DNA from: Molossus alvarezi
Taxonomy: Eukaryota > Chordata > Mammalia > Chiroptera > Molossidae
Assembly (NCBI GenBank): GCA_037176705.1
Contig: CM073905.1
Coordinates: 28,056,986-28,120,985, forward strand
Reading direction: 5' to 3'
Length of the DNA: 64,000 nucleotides
A model generated the notes under the pieces. That model made no database searches and was not told the DNA's origin. It was given only the letters and a program-made list of their open reading frames with translations. A program made the translations under genes and the position numbers. How positions within the stretch are numbered: position 1 is the stretch's first letter; each line of letters begins with the position of its first letter. This document shows positions 9,422 through 20,459 of the stretch, piece by piece.

Positions 9422-10422
9422 ACCGCCGGCGGGCGGGCGAACGAGAGGAAGCAACAAAGACAGGCTGCAGCTGGGGCCGGCGAGAGGGGCCGCGGCCGCC
9501 GGGCTCCCGGTGCGGGCCGGAGAGGGCGCCCCGGGGAGCTGCGCGGACTGAGCTGCATCCCTGAGCAGGACCCAGAGGGGAGCCGCAGCGCCGCCCGCGG
9601 GACACGGTGAGCACGAGTCCTGGCGAAGATGCGCTGCTTGAGCGTCCGTGCGGCCCGGGTCCTAGGCGGGCGCGACCCCCACTGAGCCGAGAGATCCTCC
9701 AGCCCACGACTTCGGAAGGCGTGGGCCGGCGCGTATATCGCCTCACCGACAGCATCCCTTTCCGCCTGGAGAGAGGTATCGGCCCCCAAGGGGGGCTCTA
9801 TCAGGCAGCCTCTGTCACCTCTGCATGGCTGCAACCCTGCGAGCGGAGAGTCGTCGCGGTTGAGACCTGGCTGATCCGGTGAGTTCCGCGAGGCAGGGTT
9901 GCGGGTTGGAGCTGGGGACACCTCCTGGCATCAGGGCAGCCCGGATTGGAAATAAAGGGACCCTGGACTGTTGGGGATCCTGAAGCAGCGGTGCCTCTTG
10001 ACCTCCCTTTTCCTTTCCACACACAACTTGTCTGGACTCCCTAGCCGGCCGGAGTGGAGATTGGGGACCCGTTGTGGGCACTCTCCTGGGCCGGATATAT
10101 GCCAGGGGTCACCCCATCCCTAAAACCAACAGACAAAAGTAGGAAGGGTAGCGGCTCTGTCTTCCGAAAATTCCCGGGAACTCTCCGTCCTTGGAGTGTC
10201 TGAGGAGTGGGGCACCCAGGATGGGACAGTTTGGGGTTCTCCCAAGTAGCCTCTAAGATCTTCAGGGGACATCAGCTCAGAATGGTATGTGGAGTCCCGG
10301 TTACATGCAGGTGGCTGCTTTCGCGTATTGTGCTCTCTTAGGCTAGACTAACAAGGTCCCCTTACAGCCAGTATTCCTACAAAAAACTCCCAAGTATGGC
10401 TGGTGCCCAATGCATGGCGGTG

Positions 10423-10450
10423 TGATGTCACTACCAGGCCTCTGACGTCA
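10423..10450. promoter_or_regulatory. Pair of CRE-like sites
   Basis: TGATGTCA at 10423-10430 and a perfect TGACGTCA at 10443-10450 both continue into CT and start exactly 20 bases apart. They lie just inside intron 1, about 0.55 kb past the CpG island. Confidence 0.4.
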
Positions 10451-11399
10451 CTGGGGTTGTGATAGAGACACGACTTATCTTGATCCAAGGCCAGAGGGGG
10501 CAGGAGTTCGTAACCAGGGGCCCAGCTGGATGCCTTTGGGTGGTGGAGGGGTGAAGACAGACTCCCCACCCTAACTGCAGTCTAATGACCTAAATCCCCA
10601 GTGCGCTGATAAGGTGGGGGAGGGAGGCAGCACCAGCTGTCTCTGATGATGCTCCTCCCCCCAAGGACAGGTGTTCAGCTTTGGTCATATAGCCTGGCAG
10701 TGCCTGGGGGCTTAGGACTCCCAAACAGCAACTTCCTGCTTTCAGAAAAGATGTTAGAGAGACCACCTTCCTGAACCACACACCCAGCCAGCAGGCTGAA
10801 GTTCCCTGGATTCCCCAGAGAGCTATGGGCCCCCTGCCTTAAAAAGGGCTACTTCAGGAAAACATAGGTGCCTCACCCCAGCAAGGGAAGGTGCAAAGGA
10901 GTTGCTGCCTGCTGCCTCTGAAGTCCAGGGAGTCCCCCTGCTGTTCTCTGCCAAGATGAGGGGCCTTGGCCAAGCCTAAACTGACTGCCCCACTCCTTTG
11001 GTCTTCAAGATGATTTTGACAAGCTCCATGTGGAGCTCATTAAGTGAATGGAGGGCAAATCAGGCCCATCAGTGCCAAGGTCTGAATAAAGCATGTTTCT
11101 GCCAAGGGGCCAGCTTTGATGGGGGTCAGACACCAGGTCTCTCCTCCCCAGCACATTCTAGAACTGGCCCTATTCCTTGTGAAGGCCCAGAGAACCCCCA
11201 GGCAGCATCCTGCTACTGCCTCTGATTCCTCTTCTAAGTTCCTTCCAGCAATTGCTGCCAGTGTCGGATGTGGGTGAAGCTGCTGTGATCACATTTCTAG
11301 GAAAAGGTTAGAGAACTGTGTCATTGCTTCAGTGGCGTGGGGTGGGGTGAGAGCAGAGGGAAGTGTATGTGAGGTCATTATGAGAAGCCAGGCCCCATT

Positions 11400-11740
11400 T
11401 CTATGCAGCAAACATTTATTTCTGTTCTCCTACCCGGCTCTCTAGCTAGATGAACAGGTCAATAAATATCAGTGGAGCTGCTTTTGGGGACTTTACAGAG
11501 AGATGATATTTCCAGCTGAAATGGTGTCGTTAAACACACAGGCTTCCAAGGACAGAGGAGCAATAGCAGATGTGGGGAGAAGTGGGAGAGGTGGGCAGGA
11601 GGGCTGTTTATGCTGCCTCTCGAAGCTTCCCAGTTTAGAAACAAACTCGGAGCGTGCCAGAGAGCCACAAACACAGGCAGTTGGAGGTCCTCCATGGAGT
11701 ATTTACACTTCCACAGCCAAGGCGGAGGGAAAGGCTGTCA
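11400..11740. other. Repeat-free block, candidate conserved element
   Basis: AT-containing sequence with CAATAAATATCAGTGGAGC, AGAGAGATGATATTTCC and GTCGTTAAACACACAGG shows no repeat signature. It is listed because it contrasts with the repeat-rich surroundings. Confidence 0.25.
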
Positions 11741-11814
11741 GAATTGGGCGATTCCTTCTGTTCGCTTCCCTGGGCTTGGCAGTAACACCAGGTGACGTGC
11801 AGGAGGGAGTGCCA

Positions 11815-11945
11815 GCTTACCCAGCATCTTCCTATGTGCCAGGCATTTTATAGGATCTCAGTTATTCCTTAAAGTGACTCGTGTGCTGTGACCCATTATG
11901 CAGATGAGGGAACCTGAGGCTCAAACAGAGGAAGTGATGAGCTAT
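11815..11945 (-). repeat. MIR SINE
   Basis: TCCTATGTGCCAGGCATTTT, AGGATCTCAGTTATTCC, ATGCAGATGAGGGAACCTGA and GGCTCAAACAGAGGAAG fit MIR in reverse. Confidence 0.65.
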
Positions 11946-12934
11946 AGTTGCCTGAGCAGCTGCAGAGGTTCGGCTCTCAACTGTGCTGGTTTCAGAGTTC
12001 CTAGGTCTTCCCACTCTTCCATGGGTGAACGGGAGGCATTCACACTTGTTGTACAGGGTCCCTGCAAGAGTCAGGGACTATTGGCTATAGAGGAAGTCTG
12101 GCCTCATCAAGATGTCTTGTCACACTGAAACCCAGGTTGGGATCCTGCTCCCCCCCCCCCTACATTCAGGACTTCTGCCATGGCCTTTTGCCACTTCTGC
12201 CCTGGCCTTGTGGGCAGCCTGCTCCCCTCACCCCTGGCACCTCTTTCTCCAGCACTGGGGAAAAGAAGGTATGACATAAAACCTGCCTGCCAGGAAGGGA
12301 TGAGAGAGCTGGCCCTAGGCTCCTTGTCATTTGCCTCTGTGGGCTTCCCTGGGGGTGGGGTATGAGACTGCCCCTAGCCATCCCAGGGACCCTCAGAGGC
12401 ACCCAGCTGGTGGGGAAGGCAAGAGCATCGTTGGTAGATGTGGCTTCCTGACCCAGCCTGAGGGTGGAGCAGGGCCCTATAGGAAGGGTGCCATGTGACT
12501 CTCAAAAAGAACAAATAAGGATATGCCAGGCAGATGAATGTAAAGAGTGTTCTGGGCTGTGGGAGTGGCCATGTAGTGGGCCTATGATGTCTGCGGTGTG
12601 CTGAAAGAGGTTGAGGGGTGTCCCTGCGGTGGCTGTGTCCTGGAGGCTTAGGTGGATGGGGAGGTTTAAGCAGGGGAGAGGGTCCAATTAGGGTTCCCTT
12701 GCTAGAGATGGGACCCTGGACATCCCTTCCAGTCAGGGTGGGGAGGGCCTTCTCAGCCCTCTGGACAGTCCTCTTTCTCAAGGTTAGCTGTCCACCCTCC
12801 ACCTCCAGTAATCCTTATCACTTACCTAATTCCATATAAGCTCACCCATCCCCTATCCCTTCTGAGCCTCACAGTTGCTCTGGACCTGGGCTGGGTTACT
12901 TAAACCCCCAATAGTAAAGAGCCAAGCTGTTGAG

Positions 12935-13115
12935 TGAGTCCACCCCTAGTTGGCTGTGTGACCTTGAGTGAGTAGCTTTGCCTATCTGAGCCTGTTTCCT
13001 CATCTGTGAGAAGGAGCTGATAATAGCACCCACTCCCCAGGGTGTGGTAAGGGTTCAGTGAGGACATAGCACAGGTGGTGGCATACAGTAAGCAACCCAT
13101 AAATGCACATTCTCG
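12935..13115 (+). repeat. MIR SINE
   Basis: TGGCTGTGTGACCTTGAGTG, TGTTTCCTCATCTGTGAGAA, GATAATAGCACCCACTCCC and GTGGCATACAGTAAGCAACC cover most of the consensus. Confidence 0.85.
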
Positions 13116-13384
13116 TGGCCACTGTTAGCCTCAACCTCAGAATCGGGCCTTGAAAGGCTTTCCCAGTCCCTCTTGTAGCCAAACATCAAAGACCCCCCAG
13201 GGCAGGTCCAGTACTTTCACCCCTCCAGTTGCCTCTGCTGGGTCTCCCACCCACCTACCCTGGGCACCCTACATATGTGGCTCCCCATCTGAGCTCCTGG
13301 GGTGGGTGCTGGGGCCTCGCCAGGGGGCCTCCTCCCCAACCTTCCTTCTCCCCCCTCCCCCCTCCAACCCCTCACAAACCCGAG

Positions 13385-13790
13385 GAAGCAAGCGGAGCAG
13401 CTTATATTCATGAACCGTAATTCAATCAGGCGGCGATTCCTCTGGGCTTGGGGCGGGGGTGAGAACGAGGAGGCGCGCACAAAAGGGCCGCTTTATTACC
13501 TCCCGCGGGCCGGGAATTGCTGCTCTCCCCCAGCAGCGGCCGGAGCCGCCTTTATTGTGTTAACCCATTTGCGTGTCAAGAGCTATTGTGCGCTTTCTCT
13601 GCCTCTGCCGGGCGGGCGGCGGGAGGAGGGCTGCGCGGGCCGGTCACCTCCGCGGGCGCCGCCCACCGCCCTGATTGGTTGCTAAGTGATTTGCATCCAA
13701 GGTAATCACTTTTATCTCAGAAGGATGTCGACTATAATTATAAGCTACTGACATCTTTTGAAATCTGCCTAATGACTATTTTAGTCTGCA
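13385..13790. promoter_or_regulatory. Intronic CpG-rich block with clustered factor motifs
   Basis: A second, smaller CpG-rich block (about 13430-13670) passes into an AT-rich tail. It has an inverted CCAAT (ATTGG, 13674-13678), an octamer (ATTTGCAT, 13689-13696), a GATA-type TTATCT near 13711, and CDX/HNF-like TTTATTACC and GTGTTAAC. No repeat is recognised. It may be an enhancer or an alternative promoter of FAM222A or of a non-coding RNA. No exon can be assigned. Confidence 0.45.
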
Positions 13791-13984
13791 CAGGGTGGGG
13801 AGGAGGGAATTCTGGAGGCTAGAGGGGTGGGGGTGGGGGAGAGAGGAGGCTGGAAGGTGGTTGGATTCCTTCTACCTGGACCATTGATTCGTTAGTTGAG
13901 AAATATCTGAGTGCCTACTGCGTGCCTGTGCCTTGAACAAAAGATGATGCGGAGATAGGAGTGTTGCATTCCTGTGGGCGGAGC

Positions 13985-14095
13985 TAGTGCCATTTCAGAG
14001 ATGGGGAAATAGAGGCGCTAGGGAATGAGCCACCTGCCCAGAGTCACACATCCAATAAGTGGCTGGAAGCTGAGTATCTCTAACCGCTCAAATTC
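13985..14095 (-). repeat. MIR SINE fragment
   Basis: CAGAGATGGGGAAATAGAGG and CAGAGTCACACATCCAATAA are MIR reverse-complement core. Confidence 0.6.
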
Positions 14096-14134
14096 CTGTG
14101 TCAGCTACAGGACTGGGGTATAGACAGAAATAAT

Positions 14135-14310
14135 AATGGTAATTATTCCTGAGTAGAGGTCACCTGTCTGGTACCTTCCAGAGCTTAGGTCATAGCCCTA
14201 AGAAATGCTGGTGCTACCCCATTTTACCAGGGAGGAAGTGGGGCACAGAGAAATTATGTCACTACCCAAGGTCACACAGCCAGAGAGTGGCAGAAATATG
14301 AGGTCTGTTT
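14135..14310 (-). repeat. MIR SINE
   Basis: It begins at 'taataatggtaattattcct' and carries CCCCATTTTACCAGGGAGGA and CAAGGTCACACAGCCAGAG. Confidence 0.7.
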
Positions 14311-14489
14311 GTGGCCAGAAGTTGGGTTCCAGCTACCCCCTCCTCCACCCCTTGTGGTTCCATTCCGTAAACACCTGGCATCAGCCTGGGCCAGGGCACC
14401 CTGCTGGCCACCCCTGGGTGTCAAAGCTGTAAGGAATCAGATGGCCCACAGCCTCCATGGGGCGTAAGATGAGTCTGCATCTAACTCAA

Positions 14490-14740
14490 ATTCTGGACAG
14501 AGCCAGAGCAGGGCTGGAGGAGAGACCTCAAGGAGGGGGAAGCTACAGCTGATCATGGAGGGCTTCCTGACAGAGGGGGCTTTTGCTCTGGACCCTGAAG
14601 ACTGGGTGGATCTGGCCAGCATGGAGTGAATGGAGATGTCACTGGTGGAGGGCGGTTGAGAACCTGGGGGCATGACCAGGAAGAGCAGGGGAAGTTTATA
14701 AGAGGGTGGAGGTAAAAGGGAGATAGTCGAGGAGGGTGTG
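14490..14740 (+). repeat. Ancient interspersed repeat, internal part
   Basis: GAGGGCTTCCTGACAGAGGG, CTCTGGACCCTGAAGACTGG and GACCAGGAAGAGCAGGGG resemble the middle of the family seen at 3950 and 5475, in the same orientation. Confidence 0.45.
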
Positions 14741-14749
14741 CCGGGGCTC

Positions 14750-14850
14750 GAGCGTGATTGAGGTGGAACCCCAGCTCTGTGTGTTCAGACAAGTCACTTT
14801 ACCTCACTGGGCCTCACTTTCCTCTTCTGTTCAAGGGAGTCATAGAAGTT
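14750..14850 (+). repeat. MIR SINE fragment
   Basis: GAACCCCAGCTCTGTGTGTT, AGACAAGTCACTTTACCTCA and GGGCCTCACTTTCCTC fit the MIR core. Confidence 0.6.
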
Positions 14851-15454
14851 TTCTCACAGGCCTGTCGATGGAACAAGCTTGAGTGTGTGGAGTGCTCGTG
14901 TGAGCTTGACTGAACCCTTCAGAGCTGGGTGGGCAGGGCTCAGGCCCCAGCCAGTCATCGGCCCCACAGCAAATCAGCATCCCAGCCACAGCAGCTGTTT
15001 GGGGCCCTGGGAGCCCCTGCCATTGTGCAGAGGGCACAGGGGACAAAGGCCTGAGAGGTCAGGGGGTAAGGCTGAGGCTGGCTGTGAACAGGCGCCTGGG
15101 GATGGGGACTTAATGACGCAAAACTTAATGACCCAGAGTCTGTGGGGAAGGGGCCTCCCTTGGAGGAGGAGAGAGGTCCAGCCACCAGCTGTCTGCTCCA
15201 AATATTTGCTGCCAAGGCAGGGTCAGCTGCCCCATAGGGTCCAGGTCGAGCTTGGCACTGGGGAAGCAGAGGTGGCAGGGCCTCCAAGCCAAATTCAGTC
15301 CCCAGGCCTGAATTTGGGGCTTGTCCCCTGCCCCTAGCATCTGAGTAACCTCAGTCTCATCATCTGTCAGATGAGCCAAGGGTCCACTTTGGAGAGCAGC
15401 TGGGAGGCTTGGCAGTAACCCATAGCAAGTGGGCAGTAAACAGGAACTGCTATT

Positions 15455-15785
15455 TTTGCCCTTTATTCATCCAGTCATTCAGAGAGATTCAGTGTTCTGT
15501 GCCAGGTGCTGGGGACGCAAAGATGAACAAGCCTAGTTGCCTTGAAAGCTGGTAAGGCCTCCAACACATCAGTGCAGTGGGTGAGTCGCCTGCATACAGG
15601 AATACAGGAATTCACAGTCTGCCGGCACTGTGCCAGGAGCTGGGGGACAGCAGTGAACAAGCCAGACATGGCCTTTTGGGGCCCCTGACTCTCAGAGTAT
15701 GCTAGGAAATCAGCGGTGGAAATTATTACTTCCAGCTGAGGAAGCCAGGGGGGGCTCCCTGGAGGTGGAGGCATTTTCAGTTGCT
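15455..15785 (+). repeat. Ancient interspersed repeat, two overlapping start segments
   Basis: 'gtgccaggtgctggggacgc' with 'agatgaacaagcctagttgc' is followed 120 bases later by 'tgtgccaggagctgggggac' with 'cagtgaacaagccagacatg'. This is either two copies or an internal duplication. Confidence 0.5.
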
Positions 15786-15859
15786 GGCTCTGGGGGCTTC
15801 TGTCTAAACACCTTTGCCTATTATGGGAATCACAGGACACTGGTGGCATCGGCTATGTG

Positions 15860-16005
15860 CCAGGCTGATCTTCTGGCTTTGGCATTTTGTTCTCTCATTT
15901 AATTCTTATATGGTTCCGGGAAGGATGTTTTCATCCTTGTTGTATAAATGAAGAAACTGAGGCTCAGGAAGTGAAGCGACAGCTCAGGGCTATGTGGCAG
16001 GTCAA
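15860..16005 (-). repeat. MIR SINE
   Basis: CTATGTGCCAGGCTGATC, CTCTCATTTAATTCTTATAT and GAAGAAACTGAGGCTCAGG give a clear reverse MIR. Confidence 0.75.
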
Positions 16006-16328
16006 CACAATTCCCTTCCTTATCCATGCAAGCTTTGCCTGTCCTTTGTCTGTGAGGACACTGGGCTGGGTGGGGCTGTCACTCAGGAATCCTTGGGCAG
16101 TGGCTGAGAGGATCCAGTTCTGGGCTAGCTGTTGCCTTTATAAGATACACAACCTTGAACAGGTCACCCCCCCGCCCCACGCCAGCCAGTTCTCAGCTGC
16201 ATCCTCTGTAAAATGTCAAGGATGGCAAATCCGTGGCAGGCCTGGCTTACTTTACACTGCTGTGCCCTTGGCAGACATCGCCAATCAATTGCTGCCCTCT
16301 TCCCCTGCTGAGTTCTTCTCCTGACCTT

Positions 16329-16418
16329 GGGTTCTTTCCAGGGCTTTGGGCAGACAGCATGAATCAATCAGCAGGGTTCTTTCCAGGGCTCTGGCCAGGC
16401 AGCACCAATCAATGAGCT
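16329..16418. repeat. Imperfect tandem duplication, two units of about 45 bp
   Basis: Both units (16329-16373 and 16374-16418) begin GGGTTCTTTCCAGGGCT and contain a GGCAG or GGCAGACAGCA segment followed by AATCAAT. Differences are single-base changes, so the duplication is not very recent. Confidence 0.8.
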
Positions 16419-16679
16419 GAAGCCTGCTTGCCTGCATGGCCTTGAAGAGCTCAGGGGTCCCTCTGGTCCTTCTTCGCGTGATTTAGAGGACCAGGGTACC
16501 AGAGTTAGGGCAATTGGAGAATCTTCTCTGAGGATATGGGTTGTTCTGCAGCCACGAGAGCTGTGGAGGTGTGAGAGTCTGTGACCTTCTTCTCCCACAG
16601 GGACCTGTGTCCCCATCCATGCAGCCCAGCTCACGCTCAATGTGAGTGCTCTGGGCAGATTCCAGTTGCTTTCAGTCTG

Positions 16680-16900
16680 GATGATAATAGCATTCATTGA
16701 GCTCTTCCTGAGAGCTAGTTCTTTCATGGGCAGCCTCTCATTCATCATTCTGCAGAATACCTGCAGCATGCCTCTCAGCCCTTCTCAGAAGAATCCTTAG
16801 CCCACTTTAGAGACGAGGAAACCAAGGCTCAGAGTGGTTGAGAAGAATAAGGTCATGTACTTGCTGAGTGGCTGAGTTGGCATTCACACTCAGGTCCACA
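16680..16900 (-). repeat. MIR SINE
   Basis: ATAATAGCATTCATTGAGC, CTTTAGAGACGAGGAAACCA and AGGCTCAGAGTGGTTGAG match the reversed MIR from its 3' end. Confidence 0.72.
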
Positions 16901-16914
16901 GTCTGGAGCAGGGC

Positions 16915-17225
16915 TGAGAATGGCAGGCAGGGCAGCCTTCCTGGAGGAGGTTTCATTAAAGACTGGTTCACTTCTGACGGGCAGAGCTGGGCCTTCTAGG
17001 AGAAGTAGGGGGGACCTTCTAGGTGGAGAAAACAGCATAAGAAGCAGCTCAGAGGCAGGCAGGCAGGCAAGAGTGTTTAGGTTGAGGGACTAGTGTGTGG
17101 CTGGATTTGGCTGGAATGTGGAGAGAAAGGAAACCACAGAGGGGGCCAGGGCTGGTGGTGGCATTTGAACTTTGCCCTCCCATAGTAGGGAATTCTGGCA
17201 GCTCTTTGAGTGGATGGACAAACCA
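16915..17225 (+). repeat. Ancient interspersed repeat, internal and 3' part
   Basis: CAGCCTTCCTGGAGGAGGTT, AGCAGCTCAGAGGCAGGC and 'ggctggaatgtggagagaaa' follow the same family order seen elsewhere. A short GGCA tandem lies at about 17056-17070. Confidence 0.45.
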
Positions 17226-17309
17226 ATCCTGTTGCTAAGTGCATTTATTCAACATCTCCATCCACCCAGGGTGAGGTCAGCTGGTGCTTGGGGTTACCTC
17301 TGGTCTACG

Positions 17310-17400
17310 GGAATCTTCAGCCTAGAACAGTGCCTGGTACACAGTAGGTAGGCATCCAAGAAATGTTTGTTGAATGAATAAATTAATGTTTGTTGGACTA
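17310..17400 (+). repeat. L2 LINE 3' end
   Basis: CCTAGAACAGTGCCTGGTAC, ACAGTAGGTAGGCATCC and AAATGTTTGTTGAATGAATA are diagnostic of the L2 3' end. Confidence 0.78.
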
Positions 17401-17649
17401 AAATGCTCCTGACCTCCTCATGGGTCCAGCTGCAAGGAAGAGAGGCCAGAGTCCTTCTTTCCAGGAAAAGTTGAACATCAGGGTGGGGTTGGGGCTGGAG
17501 GAGGGAGCCAGGCAGGTACTTGGGGCAGGGACTTCCCTCTCAGCACTCCTGTTTCTGCTGCCTGTCCCCAAAACCCCTCTCACACTTTCCAAGGGATGTC
17601 CCGCCTCTCTGCCATGCTTGGCGGGCAGCCTGGACCCAGCGCTTTGGGG

Positions 17650-17960
17650 GATAAAAGATGAAGGTTCATGACCATTTTTTAACTCAATAAAGGGAGAGAC
17701 AAGCTGCAGGCTGCAGGCCGGAGATATAATTAGTTCGCAGCAGTGGCGCTTTCTTGATTTAGCTTCTGAGAGAACAAGACAAGGATGTTATACCCAATTA
17801 GCAGTAACATCCAGGCGGAGCCTCAATAGGTGAGATAACAAGCTATTTTTATGACTTTTCTTTCCCAGCTTGGAGAGGTGGGGGGAAGGGGATATCATCA
17901 GGGCCTTATTTCTTTTCATCAGGGAATAATTATTAGCGATCTCAGGATTTCCCAAAGGCC
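17650..17960. other. Repeat-free AT-rich block, candidate conserved enhancer
   Basis: TTTTTTAACTCAATAAAGGG, GATATAATTAGTTCGC, CCCAATTAGCAGTAAC and GGGAATAATTATTAGC give clustered homeodomain cores in intron 1 with no recognisable repeat. This is typical of conserved non-coding elements, but conservation is inferred. Confidence 0.4.
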
Positions 17961-19059
17961 AATGATGCATTTGTGAACCCAAACAAGCAAGCATCTTGAG
18001 TAGCAGGCTGGCTTTTCGAGTCCAGGACAAGTGGAAGGGGTGCAGGCCCCTCAGCCCCATTTTGGAAGCCTTCTGGAAACAGTCCCAATGCAGAGAGCCC
18101 ATGGGTTTGGCACAGGGGAAGCCTAGGCCCTTGCTTTGAACAGCCTTCTCATGAACAGCCTTGATCTCCCTACCTGCTTCAAGGGGGCATGAGGGCCAAT
18201 TCCCCTAGGGATGAGGAAGGAGCCGGTTCTGGCCCTTGGCAGCTCTTCTTGGCACCACCCTAGATCCCTTTGCCAACTGGGCCAGAGGTTCTGGTTCCTT
18301 GGCCTTGGACCTGCCATTTGCACTCTGTCTGCTGGATCCCCATTATAGCTCACACTGCCTGACCACCCTCCCGTCTGTCCTGGGTCCCGGAACCAGTCTC
18401 TGGCAGGGACTGAGTGCTGATTAGCTCTGTGCTATCCACCCTCATTACTCCCCTCCCCATCCAGGGCACCTGGCACTGGCCAAGTCTCTGCTGGGCAGGG
18501 AAGCCCTGCCAAGCTCCACCCCAGCTGCCTGGCCACACTCCGACTCCTGGCGAGGGCTAGGGATGCCCAGAGAGGTAGCTGGCATGGCTGTCGTGACACC
18601 CCATCAGCCGCGCCCCAAGCCCAGAGCAGGTTCCTGGGCCTCTGCCCATCCTGTAGCATCTGGCCCCACCCTGCCTCGAGTTCCATCTCCCTGTCAGTGT
18701 GGAGCCCCATACTTGTGGTTCAGACAACTGACAAATCCAGCCATGCAAAGTGGGAGTTTAATTGCAAACAGTTTTTATGGATCATGGGCCCATCTGTGCC
18801 ACCATATGCAAAAGGAAAAAAAAAATCCCCATTAAAAAAAAATTTTCTCCCTGCCCTACCCCCAAAACTGACTCCAAAAGAAACAGTTGCCAAGGTTTTT
18901 CTGACTGTAGCCAAGCACAGAGCTGGGACCTGTCCCAAGGGCTTCCTATTGGGTGAACCTGGCAAAGTCGGGGCGCCAGGTGGAGCAGGGGTGAGAGGCC
19001 CCATGGAGCCTGACAGCTGAGAGGAGGCAATGGCCTCAGCAAACTGCTAGCAGTTCCTG

Positions 19060-19215
19060 TACCCACTGGGCTCTCTCTCGGCTGCGGGCCTTTGCACATG
19101 CCATGCAGCTGTTCGAGTACCTGCCGTTCTTTCCTCTCCGCCTTACTGATGCTGTTTGTATGGCCTCTAGCGCAGGACTTGGCATGAAGTGGGCATTACA
19201 CAACAGTGATGGAAA
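19060..19215 (+). repeat. L2 LINE fragment
   Basis: GGGCCTTTGCACATGCC, GTACCTGCCGTTCTTTCC and GCAGGACTTGGCATGAAGTG follow the L2 3' region. Confidence 0.55.
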
Positions 19216-19549
19216 TGTGAGAATGAGTGTATAGTGGGGCCCGCAGATGAAACATTTTCTCTCCCATTTCTAGCCCAGGAAGTGGACCCCGGGAGATATT
19301 TGAGATATTCAGTGCCTGCCTTGATTTCCCTTCCTGCTTCAAAGAGGCTTAAGGAGGCTGGGCCAGTTCCCCATGGGGCTGACCAGGCTCACAGAGTCCC
19401 TATTCCTAGTAGTCCCTCCTGCCAAGGTGCCTGGCCCCGAAGATGAGCTCCACCCAAGGATCAGTCTTCTCAGGCCCTCAGAAAGGGCTTCCATCTGGGA
19501 CCCGAGTTTGCTGGCCATAAGGGTTCTAAAAGGGCTCACCTCCTAGGCG

Positions 19550-19660
19550 GGCTTCCGGGGTTCAATTGCCACCTCGTCCCAACCACTTCAGACTGTCGTT
19601 TCTCCCTCTCTGTGCCTCAGTTTCTTCCTCTGTAAAATGGGGATACGTTGTTGGGATACT
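19550..19660 (+). repeat. MIR SINE fragment
   Basis: CTCTGTGCCTCAGTTTCTTC and CTCTGTAAAATGGGGATACG are MIR core. Confidence 0.65.
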
Positions 19661-19689
19661 GCGGGTGAAGGTCTGTCATTTCTCTTCCC

Positions 19690-19797
19690 CAGGGGAGGGT
19701 CTTGGCTTTGTTCACTGATGTCTTCTCAGCATCCTAATCAGGACGTTTGATATTTACTGAATGAATGAATGAATGAATGAATGAATGAATGAATGAG
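19690..19797 (+). repeat. L2 LINE 3' end with GAAT microsatellite
   Basis: TTTGTTCACTGATGTCTTCT and GATATTTACTGAATGAATG lead into tandem GAAT units at 19759-19797, about nine to ten copies. This is the longest such run in the window and is likely polymorphic. Confidence 0.75.
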
Positions 19798-20459
19798 GTA
19801 TTTGGAGGACTCCAGGGAGGGAATGAGACATCGGCTCTTGGCTTGCCAGAAATTCAGGGGTTTTACACCCTTTCTATTGAAGTCTAGAAACCACTGGGCA
19901 ACCTGTGGGGATTATGAACTCCATTCTCCTGATGAGGAAAACTGAGGTCATGCAGCTGGAAAGTGGCCAGAGCTGGGACTGGAACCTGATCCTGTGACTC
20001 CAGCTGACGAAGTTCCTGCCCCTCACATTATAGGTGAGGAAGTTTAGGCCCAGAGTGGGGAAGGGATTTGGCCAGGGTCACACAGCAAGGAACTAGCAGC
20101 CAGCATTTGTGGGGTCCTTCCTACCCCCATTATAAGATGAGGAAACAGGCCCTCCAGTCTCGGAGACAAGCCAGCCAAGTCCACTGCTCTCCCTCCATCC
20201 CTCCCTCCCACTTTCCCAGGTCTGTGCTTGGGATCACTGTGCCTGTGGGTTTCCCCATCAACTTTGTAAGCCAGTAGCTCAGTGTGTGCCAGCAGCCAGG
20301 CCCCATGCTGGGGGTCCCATGCCCAAGGCCCCAAGGCCTGGTACTTCGTGCAGCTCTCCCACAACAGGTAGCAGGGGAAAGTGGGACCCCTGGGACCTGG
20401 GCAAGCACAGGCTGGCCAGGCCCCTGGCAGGATCCCAGGCCAGGCACCAGGCAGCCCCA

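Larger units (their letters stand above)
8830..9606 (+). other. FAM222A: FAM222A exon 1, non-coding (approximate)
   Basis: This is the GC-rich core of the CpG island downstream of an inverted CCAAT box (GATTGGG at 8762) and GC boxes. Three plausible donors are present: CTGCAG|GTGCGT (exon end 9361), GACACG|GTGAGC (exon end 9606) and GATCCG|GTGAGT (exon end 9878). The middle one is chosen as the default. Two upstream ATGs lie in the interval, at 9042 and 9332, both with short reading frames. The start is placed near 8830 only because it follows the promoter-like motifs. Transcript data would be needed to fix either end. Confidence 0.5.
8500..9890. promoter_or_regulatory. FAM222A: CpG island, FAM222A promoter
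   Basis: CpG dinucleotides are dense from about 8545 to 9880 and sparse on both sides. The block contains an inverted CCAAT box at 8762, several GGGCGG-type GC boxes (for example near 8785) and no convincing TATA box. This is the usual form of a broad, TATA-less mammalian promoter. It lies upstream of the two FAM222A coding exons in the same orientation. Two ZNF143/SIX5-like motifs mark its upstream edge. Confidence 0.85.

Noticed and set aside
8616..9755. 379-codon open frame on the minus strand across the CpG island, and a 266-codon frame on the plus strand (8764-9564)
   Set aside because: Both are Arg/Gly/Pro/Ala-rich, typical of stop-poor CpG-island DNA, resemble no protein family, and overlap each other and the promoter.
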